DNA of 64,000 nucleotides from JANSWY01 sp965267245 (GTDB lineage: Bacteria; Bacteroidota; Bacteroidia; Cytophagales; Cyclobacteriaceae): the NCBI GenBank assembly GCA_965267245.1, contig OZ253939.1:3720001-3784000 (forward strand), given 5' to 3'. Below are positions 54,955-63,628 of the stretch, piece by piece. Within the stretch, counting starts at the first letter, position 1. Each line of letters starts with the position of its first letter. The notes under the pieces were generated by a model that saw nothing but the letters and a program-made list of their open reading frames with translations, was not told where the DNA came from and made no database searches. A program made the translations under genes and the position numbers.

Positions 54955-55620
54955 CTAAAAATTCAAATACCTTAACAAGCTATCTATACGATCTTTTTCA
55001 GACAGACCAGTCGAGTTTTCATTAAATCTAGCCTCGATTATGTATCCAAACCTTTCTAACGTCGCAATAATATGATTCACTTCCTCACGATTTATTTTTA
55101 GAGTAAGCTTCACTTTGTTAGGGTCTTCCTGATCGGGAATTACATAGGAGCTTAAGATTTTGGCTTCATTTGATTCGATCAGCCGGCTTACTTCGGACAG
55201 TGAATAATCAACAGCGTTTAATGAGAGTACCAATATTGCTCCGGGGCTTCTTACTGAAGACGTATTGGCAAATGCCTCTACAACGTCCTCAATTGCAACC
55301 ACACCCAAATAATTCTTGTCATCATCCAAAACGGCTATTAGGCTAACCTCTTCCTGGTTTGATAACTTCAATAGTTCATAATAGTGTTGATTTTGATTGA
55401 TGATTGCTTCAGTACCTTCAAGTTCATAATCCTTTACCAAATCATGCGCCAGATTTTGCTGAAACAGGATCTCTTCAGTAATCAAACCCTGATAGTGTGT
55501 TCCTTCGATCACAGGTAGTTCAGAGGTCCGCAACTCCTCCATCCACTGTTTTGCTTTTTGCACCTTATCAGTCGGGTGAAGAGGTGGAATCAGGTAATTT
55601 ATGAGATCCTTTGCTATCAT
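54955..55620 (-). CDS. CBS-domain protein with ACT-like C-terminus
   Basis: A 221-residue cytosolic protein with two CBS motifs (about residues 1-60 and 75-120, for example ELPVIEGTHYQGLITEE and VSLIAVLDDDKNYLGVVAIED) and a C-terminal ACT-like region (GAILVLSLNAVDYSLSEVSRL, GYIIEARF). CBS pairs bind adenylates, so a sensor of energy state or of NAD metabolism is possible. The partner is unknown. It is next to nadK, an arrangement seen in many Bacteroidota. Confidence 0.78.
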   Translation of the reverse strand: MIAKDLINYLIPPLHPTDKVQKAKQWMEELRTSELPVIEGTHYQGLITEEILFQQNLAHDLVKDYELEGTEAIINQNQHYYELLKLSNQEEVSLIAVLDDDKNYLGVVAIEDVVEAFANTSSVRSPGAILVLSLNAVDYSLSEVSRLIESNEAKILSSYVIPDQEDPNKVKLTLKINREEVNHIIATLERFGYIIEARFNENSTGLSEKDRIDSLLRYLNF

Positions 55621-56373
55621 TTAATTGAGATTTTTTAAAAAATCTTTCAATAATACATTGAATTTTGCCGGATGCTCCATCATTGGTGCATGACAGCACT
55701 TATCAATAAACCGTAACTGTGAGTTTGGGATGAGTTTGTTAAATTCGTGACCAACCATTGGTGGGGTGATGGTATCATTGAGTCCCCAGATTAATAACGT
55801 TGGACAAGTTATTTTAGTTATTTCTTTTGCTATATTATTTCTTTGAGCTGATTTCGCAATTGCTACAATCCTCAAGGCTTTAGGAATACTAGTGGTTGTA
55901 TCAAATACCTCATCTACCAATTCTTTTGTAGCGGTATTCGGATCATAGAATGTGTATCGCACTCTCTCATCGACATAATCATAGCTGCCTCTTTTAGGAA
56001 ATGAACCGCCCATTCCATCTTCGAATAAACCAGAACTACCAGTGAGTGATAGTGATTTGACCTTGTCCGGGTTAGCAAGTGTATAAAGTAACGCTACATG
56101 CCCTCCCAATGAATTCCCTACCAGGTTCATATCATGGAGATCCATTTCTGCTACAAAAACTTCAACGAACTTTGTAAGCCCTTCCAAGCCAGCTTTTTTT
56201 ATAGGCATATCGTATATAGGAAGCATCGGTATGATTACTCTGTGGGACTGAGAGAATTCTTTAACCACCCCATCCCAATTACTTAATGCTCCAAATAATC
56301 CATGCAATAACATCATGATTTCTCCAGAACCTTCATCAATATATTTAAATCCGTTACTTTCTTTGATCTCCAT
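55621..56373 (-). CDS. Alpha/beta hydrolase
   Basis: A 250-residue alpha/beta hydrolase. The oxyanion segment is LLHGLFGALSNW, the nucleophile elbow is GNSLGG (near residue 87-92), the acid is in WGLNDTITPP and the His in CCHAPMMEHP. Substrate unknown. Its stop is next to the CBS gene start, so the two are translated in series. Confidence 0.85.
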   Translation of the reverse strand: MEIKESNGFKYIDEGSGEIMMLLHGLFGALSNWDGVVKEFSQSHRVIIPMLPIYDMPIKKAGLEGLTKFVEVFVAEMDLHDMNLVGNSLGGHVALLYTLANPDKVKSLSLTGSSGLFEDGMGGSFPKRGSYDYVDERVRYTFYDPNTATKELVDEVFDTTTSIPKALRIVAIAKSAQRNNIAKEITKITCPTLLIWGLNDTITPPMVGHEFNKLIPNSQLRFIDKCCHAPMMEHPAKFNVLLKDFLKNLN

Positions 56374-56404
56374 TTATAAATTGAATTACTAGCTTAATAT
56401 ACTA

Positions 56405-56968
56405 TTAATTTTGGTTATTTATTGTAAAATACTTCCGCTCAAGAAAATCAAAATCCTTGAAAGGCTGCATCCAATTTTCTAATCCCGGCACCACTCCAGC
56501 CACAAAATCAAAAACCATAGGAGCTATTGGCTCCATGTAAGGAAGCAATATAGAATTCTCCCGATAATCCTCTGCTACATGAAGGCCCACAAATGAGAAC
56601 AGATACATTGCTGTACTGATGAAGAATGCCCATAGTAGCAACCCAAAAACTCCCCCAGCTATATTATCAAGACCTCCCAAAAGCGTTAGGTCAATAATTC
56701 TCTTTAAGATTCGTCCCAGGATTGATAAAATTACAACCACAGCTAAAAAGAAAAGAATGAATACAACCAGCGGAATAAACGTTTCATATTCAGGATACTT
56801 TTCGATATAAAATGCACTAATTGTACCGGAAAAATGCACCGCCGCAATTATGGCTATAAAAAAAGAAAAGAAAGAGATTAGCCCTAGTAACAATCCTCTT
56901 TTGAACCCTTTGAAAACGCCATAAGCAAGTATTACACCTATGAGAATGTCAATTATTCCTATTGGCAT
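56405..56968 (-). CDS. CvpA family membrane protein
   Basis: A 187-residue protein with four membrane helices in its first 150 residues. It opens with DILIGVILAYGVFKGFKRGLL, the typical CvpA start. CvpA proteins are linked to envelope integrity and to colicin V export in Escherichia coli, but the mechanism is uncertain. It is one base after the yqeY stop. Confidence 0.82.
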   Translation of the reverse strand: MPIGIIDILIGVILAYGVFKGFKRGLLLGLISFFSFFIAIIAAVHFSGTISAFYIEKYPEYETFIPLVVFILFFLAVVVILSILGRILKRIIDLTLLGGLDNIAGGVFGLLLWAFFISTAMYLFSFVGLHVAEDYRENSILLPYMEPIAPMVFDFVAGVVPGLENWMQPFKDFDFLERKYFTINNQN

Positions 56969-56969
56969 A

Positions 56970-57422
56970 CTAGCCGTTTAAAATAGATTTTACAACCTGT
57001 GAAATCAGCTTTCCATCAGCCTTCCCTGCCAATTTTTTCGTTGCAGCTCCCATTACTTTACCCATGTCTTTCATGGATTCTGCTCCCACTTCATCCACAA
57101 TGGATCTCACTTCCGCAGTTACCTCTTCTTCAGATAATTGTTTCGGTAAATAGGCCTCAATAATCTCTAATTCAATTTTTTCAACCTCTGCCAGGTCTTC
57201 TCTGCCCTGTTTTTCATATACTTCCAATGAATCCTTTCTTTGCTTTACTGCTTTTGTAAGAAGTTTTATTTCTGTCTCTTGAGAAATTCCATCTCCTCCT
57301 CCCTTTTCAGTTTCAGCCAAAAGAATCAGTGACTTTATTGCCCTCAGCGCCCTTAATTTGTCTTTATCTTTTGCAAGCATTGCTTGTTTGATATCTCCCT
57401 CTATTTGTGTTTTTAAACTCAT
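56970..57422 (-). CDS. GatB/YqeY domain protein
   Basis: A 150-residue YqeY-type protein (MSLKTQIEGDIKQAMLAKDK, ending in the family segment LAGKADGKLISQVVKSIL). Related to the tail domain of GatB; the free-standing form has no settled function. The frame extends 11 codons upstream, but the ATG at 57420-57422 matches the family start and lies well behind the -7 box at 57453-57460. It is the first gene of the long minus-strand operon. Confidence 0.85.
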   Translation of the reverse strand: MSLKTQIEGDIKQAMLAKDKDKLRALRAIKSLILLAETEKGGGDGISQETEIKLLTKAVKQRKDSLEVYEKQGREDLAEVEKIELEIIEAYLPKQLSEEEVTAEVRSIVDEVGAESMKDMGKVMGAATKKLAGKADGKLISQVVKSILNG

Positions 57423-57452
57423 TGGAAACAATTTTAATGATATTATTGCTAG

Positions 57453-57460
57453 CAAAGTTA
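57453..57460 (-). promoter_or_regulatory. Putative -7 box TAACTTTG of the yqeY-to-ompH operon
   Basis: On the minus strand the bases 57460-57453 read TAACTTTG, an exact TAnnTTTG match 30 bases before the YqeY start. No TTTG was found at the usual -33 distance. The pdxJ gene is divergent just beyond. Confidence 0.4.
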
Positions 57461-57483
57461 TACTTAATGCTCAATTTTACTAA

Positions 57484-58197
57484 ATGACTAGACTAAGTGT
57501 AAATATTAATAAAGTCGCAACCTTACGCAACGCCAGAGGAGGGAATAATCCAAGTGTCATCCAGGTGGCAATTGACGCTGAAAAATTCGGGGCTGAAGGA
57601 ATTACAGTTCATCCCAGACCTGATGAAAGACATATCACTTATCAAGATGCATTGGCACTCAAAGATGTGGTGACTACAGAATATAATGTAGAAGGATATC
57701 CAGATATGAGATTTCTAAGAATACTCAAAGAAACGCGTCCGGCCCAAGCCACGCTGGTTCCCGATACACCTCAGGTGATTACTTCCAATGCCGGTTGGCA
57801 GACTATAGAGCACTATGATTTTCTAAAAAGTGTGGTGTCAGAAATTAAAGGAATGGGAATTAGAGTTTCAATTTTCGTGGATCCAAATGCGGAAATAGTA
57901 GAGGCCGCTAAATCTGTGGGAACTGATAGAGTGGAGTTATATACTGAACCATATGCGTCGGCTTACTCTGTCAATCCTGATGAAGCTATAGCTCCCTACA
58001 TAGAAGCATCCAAAAAAGCTAAGGAATTGGGTTTGGGAATTAACGCGGGTCATGATTTAAGCCTGGACAACCTAAAATTTCTTGTAGATAAAATTCCACA
58101 CATAGATGAAGTATCAATAGGTCATGCCCTGGTATGTGATGCACTCTATTATGGTTTAGAAAATACCATTCAGATGTACTTAAAATTGTTGAAATGA
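57484..58197 (+). CDS. pdxJ: Pyridoxine 5'-phosphate synthase
   Basis: A 237-residue PdxJ with the family start RLSVNINKVATLRNARGG and the segments GITVHPRPDERHI, DIEVSIGHAL-like (HIDEVSIGHALVCDAL) and INAGHDLSLDNL. It condenses deoxyxylulose 5-phosphate with 3-amino-2-oxopropyl phosphate. It overlaps the next gene by four bases (ATGA). Confidence 0.95.
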   Translation: MTRLSVNINKVATLRNARGGNNPSVIQVAIDAEKFGAEGITVHPRPDERHITYQDALALKDVVTTEYNVEGYPDMRFLRILKETRPAQATLVPDTPQVITSNAGWQTIEHYDFLKSVVSEIKGMGIRVSIFVDPNAEIVEAAKSVGTDRVELYTEPYASAYSVNPDEAIAPYIEASKKAKELGLGINAGHDLSLDNLKFLVDKIPHIDEVSIGHALVCDALYYGLENTIQMYLKLLK

Positions 58198-58952
58198 AGC
58201 TCAACTACAGGAAAATCGGAGAAGGCTACCCTACTTATATCTTGCATGGAGTCTTTGGTTCTTCAGATAATTGGCAAACCGTAGGAAAGATGCTTGGTGA
58301 GTCTTTTGAAGTGTACTTAATAGACCAACGAAATCATGGCAATTCACCTCATAGTGACTTATTTAATTACGAAGTGATGGCCAATGACCTGATCGAGCTT
58401 ATGAATGACCTCAATCACGATAAAGTCAATGTCATAGGACACAGTATGGGTGGAAAAGTTGCCATGGAACTTGCTACAACTCATCCGGAAAAATTGAATA
58501 AGCTTGTGGTAGTAGACATTGCCCCAAAATATTATCCTCCTCACCATCAGGAAGTATTAGCTGGTTTTAAATCAGTTAGATTGAATGAGATTCGATCGAG
58601 AGGAGAGGCAGAAGATGACATGTCCAAAATTATTAAGGATTTTGGGGTACGTCAATTTTTACTCAAGAACCTAAAGCGGGATAGTGATGGTTTTAGGTGG
58701 AAAATCAATCTTCAAACAATTGAAGAAAATATTGAGAACGTTGGGGTAGGATTGGAGAATTCCAAAATATATAATGGTGACACTTTATTTATTGCCGGGT
58801 CCGAATCAAAGTACATTACTACTGAAGATCAAATTGTAATTTCAATGCATTTTCCCAACAACCGTATTATCACTATTGAAGGTGCTGGGCATTGGGTGCA
58901 TGCTGAAAAACCCAGGGAATTATTTGATGAAGTTTTAAATTACCTGTCTTAA
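58194..58952 (+). CDS. Alpha/beta hydrolase, YbfF-like
   Basis: A 252-residue hydrolase with ILHGVFGSSDNW, DQRNHGNSPH, the nucleophile elbow GHSMGG (near residues 82-87) and the catalytic His in GAGHWVHAEKP. The DQRNHG-SP pattern is that of YbfF/ABHD11 esterases. Substrate unknown. It overlaps pdxJ by four bases and the methylase gene by one. Confidence 0.87.
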   Translation: MKLNYRKIGEGYPTYILHGVFGSSDNWQTVGKMLGESFEVYLIDQRNHGNSPHSDLFNYEVMANDLIELMNDLNHDKVNVIGHSMGGKVAMELATTHPEKLNKLVVVDIAPKYYPPHHQEVLAGFKSVRLNEIRSRGEAEDDMSKIIKDFGVRQFLLKNLKRDSDGFRWKINLQTIEENIENVGVGLENSKIYNGDTLFIAGSESKYITTEDQIVISMHFPNNRIITIEGAGHWVHAEKPRELFDEVLNYLS

Positions 58953-59656
58953 TGAAAAAAGGTGTACTGTATTTAATTCCTACAACGATTGCTGCTAATT
59001 CAAATGACACTATTAGTGAGCAAGTCAGGTCCATCATTAGCCATGTAGCTACTTACAGGGTAGAAAATATACGGACAGCCAGACGGTTTATCAGTAGCCT
59101 GAAACTCAATATTGAAATTGAAAAACTAAATTTCGAGGAGCTAAATAAAAAAACCCAATCACACCAAATTGAACATTTACTTTCTCCTCTCATGAAAGGA
59201 GAAGATATTGGAATCATGAGTGAGGCTGGTCTCCCTGGTATTGCAGACCCTGGTAGTCAAGCTGTAGAATATGCACATAGAAAAGGCATTAAGGTAATTC
59301 CATTATCGGGTCCATCATCCATTTTTATGGCACTTATGGCATCTGGATTCAATGGTCAAAGCTTTACTTTTCATGGGTATTTGCCTATAGAGAAAACTCC
59401 CAGGAGGGTTAAGATAAAAGAGATGGAGTCTATAGCCAGAAAATCAGGTCAGACACAGCTTTTTATGGATACCCCATATAGGAATAATCAACTTTTCAAG
59501 GATTTGGTTGAAAATTGCCAACCAGGAACAAAAATATCAGTGGCTGCAGATTTAACCGGGTCAAATGAGTTTATAAACACAAAAACAGTAAAAGATTGGC
59601 GTCAAAAACTACCCGACCTTCACAAAATACCTGCAATTTTTTCCATGTTTAGTTGA
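58952..59656 (+). CDS. RsmI-like tetrapyrrole-methylase-fold SAM methyltransferase
   Basis: A 234-residue protein of the YraL/RsmI family, with the SAM loop SEAGLPGIADPG and LSGPSSIFMALMASGF. It is about 40-50 residues shorter than RsmI, lacks the C-terminal domain, and its N-terminal LIPTTIAANSND differs from the RsmI 'PTPIGNLxD' form. In Bacteroidota such proteins often coexist with a full-length RsmI. 16S rRNA 2'-O-methylation is possible but not shown. Confidence 0.75.
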   Translation: MKKGVLYLIPTTIAANSNDTISEQVRSIISHVATYRVENIRTARRFISSLKLNIEIEKLNFEELNKKTQSHQIEHLLSPLMKGEDIGIMSEAGLPGIADPGSQAVEYAHRKGIKVIPLSGPSSIFMALMASGFNGQSFTFHGYLPIEKTPRRVKIKEMESIARKSGQTQLFMDTPYRNNQLFKDLVENCQPGTKISVAADLTGSNEFINTKTVKDWRQKLPDLHKIPAIFSMFS

Positions 59657-59695
59657 GTGAATCCATTAATTCTTTTCTTATATGATTGTTTCGGC

Positions 59696-59703
59696 TAAAT
59701 TTG
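59696..59703 (+). promoter_or_regulatory. Putative -7 box TAAATTTG upstream of metK
   Basis: An exact TAnnTTTG match 30 bases before the metK ATG. No TTG lies at the normal -33 distance. Confidence 0.4.
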
Positions 59704-59733
59704 GCAGCCCAACTCGTAATTAACATATTAAAT

Positions 59734-60999
59734 ATGGCATATTTATTTACTTCGGAATCGGTATCTGAAGGACACCCTGATAAAATAGCTGATCAGATAT
59801 CTGACGCGCTACTCGACCATTTCCTGGCTTTTGACAGTGATTCAAAAGTTGCATGTGAAACATTGGTCACCACTGGTCTTACTGTTTTAAGTGGAGAAGT
59901 TAAGACAAAGGCTTACATAGATGTACAACAAGTAGCCAGAGATGTAATCAACAAAATTGGTTATACCAAAGGAGAATATCAGTTTGACGGAAACTCATGT
60001 GGTGTTATTTCTGCAATTCACGAACAATCACCAGATATTAATCAAGGTGTAGATCGTGATTCTGAGGAAACACAAGGTGCCGGTGACCAGGGAATGATGT
60101 TTGGTTATGCCACCAATGAAACAGAAAATTACATGCCATTGGCATTAGACCTTTCTCATAAAATTCTTCAGGAATTAGGGGATCTAAGAAGGGAAAACCA
60201 GGACATCACATACCTCCGACCAGATGCAAAAGCTCAGGTTACAATTGAATATGATGATGATAACACACCGATCCGAATAGATGCAATCGTAGTATCCACA
60301 CAGCATGATGATTTTGATGAAGACGAGAAAATGCTTCAAAAGATCAAAACTGATATTGTTGGTATTTTGATCCCACGTGTTGTAGCTAAATTGAAACCTG
60401 AAATTCAAAAGCTATTCAACGAGGAGATAAAATATCATATCAATCCAACTGGAAAATTCGTCATTGGTGGACCTCATGGAGACACTGGACTAACCGGAAG
60501 GAAAATAATTGTTGATACTTACGGTGGTAAAGGAGCACATGGTGGCGGTGCATTTTCAGGAAAAGACCCATCAAAAGTTGACCGTTCTGCAGCCTATGCT
60601 ACAAGACATATCGCTAAAAATATGGTCGCTGCGGGTCTGGCTGACGAGGTATTGGTACAGGTTTCTTATGCAATTGGCGTTGTTGAGCCAATGGGTATCT
60701 ATGTCAATACTTATGGAACCAGCAAGGTGGATATGAATGATGGAGAAATTGCCAAGGTAATTTCAGAAATCTTTGATATGCGACCTGCGTTCCTGGTTAA
60801 GAGACTAAAGTTGAAAAATCCTATTTACTCTGAAACTGCCGCTTATGGTCACATGGGTAGAACACCTGAAGTGAAAACTGTATCATTCACTGGTGGCGGA
60901 GAAGCTATTTCTAAAGAAGTGGAAACCTTCACCTGGGAAAAGCTTGATTACGTTGAAAAAATCAAACAAGCTTTTTCTCTACAGGCTGAAGCAATTTAA
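59734..60999 (+). CDS. metK: S-adenosylmethionine synthase
   Basis: A 421-residue MetK with FTSESVSEGHPDKIADQISD (N-terminal domain), GAGDQGMMFGYA near residue 119 and GGGAFSGKDPSKVDRSAAY near 268. It makes SAM from methionine and ATP. The frame extends 16 codons upstream to a TTG, but the ATG at 59734 gives the family start MAYLFTSESVSEGHP. A strong terminator follows. Confidence 0.96.
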   Translation: MAYLFTSESVSEGHPDKIADQISDALLDHFLAFDSDSKVACETLVTTGLTVLSGEVKTKAYIDVQQVARDVINKIGYTKGEYQFDGNSCGVISAIHEQSPDINQGVDRDSEETQGAGDQGMMFGYATNETENYMPLALDLSHKILQELGDLRRENQDITYLRPDAKAQVTIEYDDDNTPIRIDAIVVSTQHDDFDEDEKMLQKIKTDIVGILIPRVVAKLKPEIQKLFNEEIKYHINPTGKFVIGGPHGDTGLTGRKIIVDTYGGKGAHGGGAFSGKDPSKVDRSAAYATRHIAKNMVAAGLADEVLVQVSYAIGVVEPMGIYVNTYGTSKVDMNDGEIAKVISEIFDMRPAFLVKRLKLKNPIYSETAAYGHMGRTPEVKTVSFTGGGEAISKEVETFTWEKLDYVEKIKQAFSLQAEAI

Positions 61000-61025
61000 T
61001 TAATGAATTAATCTAAAATATACAG

Positions 61026-61053
61026 AGCCATCCAGTTTCGGATGGCTTTTTTT
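61026..61053 (+). terminator. Rho-independent terminator after metK
   Basis: AGCCATCC (61026-61033) pairs perfectly with GGATGGCT (61040-61047) over a 6-base loop and is followed by a run of T to 61053. It ends the metK transcript 27 bases past the stop codon. Confidence 0.9.
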
Positions 61054-61128
61054 ATGCTAAAAATCTAAAGTTGGGTTTTATTCAAAATTGACTTCTGTGT
61101 TTTAACCAATTTTTTGTAAGATTAAAGC

Positions 61129-62181
61129 ATGAATAAACAAACTCCATTCATGATCTTGGTTGCCATGACAATTTTGTTTTCGTGCAATACCGATGTAGAT
61201 AAAATTGGACCAAATACCAGGCAACAAACCAGCAATACCTCTTCTCTTCTTCAAGCAATAAGCATTGTCAATGAAGACCTGGTTTGGGTGAGTGGTCATC
61301 AAGCCACTTATTGTGTGACAAAAGATGCCGGTGAAACCTGGTCAAGCCATCAAATTCCAGGAGGGGACTCGCTACAGTGGAGGGATATTCACGCATTCGA
61401 TGAAAATAATGTACTTCTGATGGGAGCTGGTCCGGGGAAAATGTCCCAGGTAAGAAAGACTACAGACGGAGGTAATAACTGGTCCATCACCTACACAATG
61501 GATCACCCTGATGGATTCATCGATTGTATGGAATTCTGGGACCAAAACAATGGGATAATTTATGGAGATGCGATCGACAGTACCCTTTTCATTTTGCTAA
61601 GCTCAAATGGTGGTGAGACATGGACTAGAGTTCCTTCAGAGGATTTACCTGCTCCCAGTGGGAGTGAAGGGGGGTTTGCCGCAAGCGGATCCTGCGTGAA
61701 TTTAGGAGAGAATGGAAAAGCATGGATTGCAACTGGAGCTGGCAACAAAGCAAGAGTTCTTTTTACAAATGATTATGGTAAATCCTGGACTGTAACGGAA
61801 ACACCAATTATTTCAGGAGAAGCTGCAGGCATTACATCAATTCATTTCATCGGAAATCAGGGTCTAATAGCAGGTGGCGATCTTGCCAAATCGAATGAAT
61901 ACACTAATAATATTGCCTACAGTCATGATGGAGGGAAAAACTGGGATCTTTCGTCAAACCCGGTAACCAAGGGAGCATTTTATGGAGCTGATTTGTTGAA
62001 GGTTAAGGAAAGTTTTTGGTCATTTGTCTGTGGACCTAACGGAATCGATTATTCAGAGGATTTGGGAAAAAGCTGGGTCAATTTGGATACCGCCAATTAC
62101 TGGGCAGTTGATTTTGCACAAAATAATACTGGCTGGGCAGTTGGAAAAGATGGTAAAATCCTAAAAATCGAGCTGAAATAA
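61129..62181 (+). CDS. BNR/Asp-box repeat lipoprotein, Ycf48-like
   Basis: A 350-residue lipoprotein with lipobox LFSC (Cys20). Six Asp-box motifs (S/T-x-D-x-G-x-T-W type) are visible: KDAGETW, TDGGNNW, SNGGETW, NDYGKSW, HDGGKNW and EDLGKSW, which suits a seven-bladed propeller like Ycf48/HCF136 or sialidase-like proteins. No sialidase Arg triad was identified, so binding or assembly roles are as likely as catalysis. It stands alone between the metK terminator and rimO. Confidence 0.8.
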   Translation: MNKQTPFMILVAMTILFSCNTDVDKIGPNTRQQTSNTSSLLQAISIVNEDLVWVSGHQATYCVTKDAGETWSSHQIPGGDSLQWRDIHAFDENNVLLMGAGPGKMSQVRKTTDGGNNWSITYTMDHPDGFIDCMEFWDQNNGIIYGDAIDSTLFILLSSNGGETWTRVPSEDLPAPSGSEGGFAASGSCVNLGENGKAWIATGAGNKARVLFTNDYGKSWTVTETPIISGEAAGITSIHFIGNQGLIAGGDLAKSNEYTNNIAYSHDGGKNWDLSSNPVTKGAFYGADLLKVKESFWSFVCGPNGIDYSEDLGKSWVNLDTANYWAVDFAQNNTGWAVGKDGKILKIELK

Positions 62182-62223
62182 CAATAGCCAACCTAAAAGT
62201 GAACTTTGCCACATTCTAATTGT

Positions 62224-62231
62224 TACTTTTG
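62224..62231 (+). promoter_or_regulatory. Putative -7 box TACTTTTG upstream of rimO
   Basis: An exact TAnnTTTG match, with TTTG at 62205-62208 fifteen bases upstream (a little short). It supports a transcript starting close to the TTG start codon at 62255. Confidence 0.42.
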
Positions 62232-62254
62232 CAGTTCACAATTTGATAAGTGTT

Positions 62255-63565
62255 TTGAAGGCAAGAGGACTTAAGAAAGATAAAGTAAACATAGTAACAC
62301 TAGGCTGCTCAAAAAACCTGGTAGATTCTGAGGTAATGCTCACGCAACTAAGAGGAAATGAGATTGATGCCGTGCATGAATCAACTAAAGATGATTCAAA
62401 TATTGTTATTATCAATACCTGTGGGTTTATTGATAATGCCAAACAAGAATCAATTGACACCATCCTTCGGTATGCAGATGCCAAAGATGAAGGACTCGTA
62501 GAAAAAGTATATGTTACCGGTTGCCTTTCTCAGCGCTATAAGGAAGATTTAGAAAAAGAGATTCCACAGGTTGATGCCTTCTTTGGAACAAGAGACTTAC
62601 CTCTTCTTTTAAAAAGGTTCAAAGCAGATTACAAACATGAGCTTGTGGGTGAAAGGATATTGGCAACAGCCAATCACTATGCTTATCTTAAAATATCAGA
62701 GGGTTGTGATAGACCATGCTCGTTTTGTGCCATTCCTATTATGAGAGGCAAACATGTATCTAAACCCATCGAGCAACTTGTTCTAGAAGCGCAGAACCTG
62801 GCAAAAAACGGCACAAAGGAATTATTGTTGATCGCACAGGACAGCACTTATTATGGTCTGGATATCTATAAGAAAAGAAATTTGGCCGAGTTACTCAGAA
62901 AACTTTCTGATGTAGAGGGAATTGAATGGATCAGACTTCACTATGCATTCCCCACTGGTTTTCCTGAAGACATTCTGGAGGTAATGGCAGAAAGAGAAAA
63001 TATTTGCAATTACCTGGACATTCCACTGCAACATGGTTCCTCAAACATGCTTAAAATCATGCGAAGAGGAACAACCAGAGAAAAGACGGAGCAGTTGATT
63101 GATACAATACGTGAAAAGGTGCCCGGTATAGCCATTAGAACTACCATGATTGCTGGTCACCCAGGTGAAACTGAGGATGATTTTCAGGAAATGCTCGAGT
63201 TTATTGAAAAATCACGGTTTGAAAGACTTGGTATTTTCTCTTACAGTCATGAAGAACATACACATGCTTTCTCCATGGAAGACGATGTTCCTGAAGACAT
63301 CAAGGAAGAAAGAGCTGCTCAGGCTATGGAACTTCAGGAGGGAATATCACTTGAGTTGAATCAGGAAAAGATTGGCAAGACTTACAAGGTTTTAATCGAT
63401 CGGTTAGAATCAGGAAATTTTATCGGAAGGACGGAGTTTGATTCACCTGAAGTAGACAATGAAGTTTTGATAGATGCCAGCAATGATTACCTAAGAATTG
63501 GTGATTTTTCTCAAATAAAAATAACAGAAGCCTCAGCTTTTGACTTATATGGTAAACCTGTATAG
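62255..63565 (+). CDS. rimO: Ribosomal protein S12 methylthiotransferase RimO
   Basis: A 436-residue radical-SAM methylthiotransferase. The N-terminal cluster ligands are in LGCSKN and INTCGF and YVTGCLS; the radical-SAM motif is CDRPCSFC (CxxxCxxC); a C-terminal TRAM domain follows (YKVLIDRLESGNFIGRTEFD). It adds a methylthio group to Asp of ribosomal protein S12. No ATG lies near the family N-terminus. TTG at 62255 gives the usual start M-KARGLKKDKVNIVTLGCS; the TTG at 62243 is possible but would add four residues. Confidence 0.93.
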   Translation: MKARGLKKDKVNIVTLGCSKNLVDSEVMLTQLRGNEIDAVHESTKDDSNIVIINTCGFIDNAKQESIDTILRYADAKDEGLVEKVYVTGCLSQRYKEDLEKEIPQVDAFFGTRDLPLLLKRFKADYKHELVGERILATANHYAYLKISEGCDRPCSFCAIPIMRGKHVSKPIEQLVLEAQNLAKNGTKELLLIAQDSTYYGLDIYKKRNLAELLRKLSDVEGIEWIRLHYAFPTGFPEDILEVMAERENICNYLDIPLQHGSSNMLKIMRRGTTREKTEQLIDTIREKVPGIAIRTTMIAGHPGETEDDFQEMLEFIEKSRFERLGIFSYSHEEHTHAFSMEDDVPEDIKEERAAQAMELQEGISLELNQEKIGKTYKVLIDRLESGNFIGRTEFDSPEVDNEVLIDASNDYLRIGDFSQIKITEASAFDLYGKPV

Positions 63566-63628
63566 CAAAATATCGTCTGTTATATAGATTTTATTAGAAG
63601 TAAAACCTTATAAACAGGCATCATCTCA

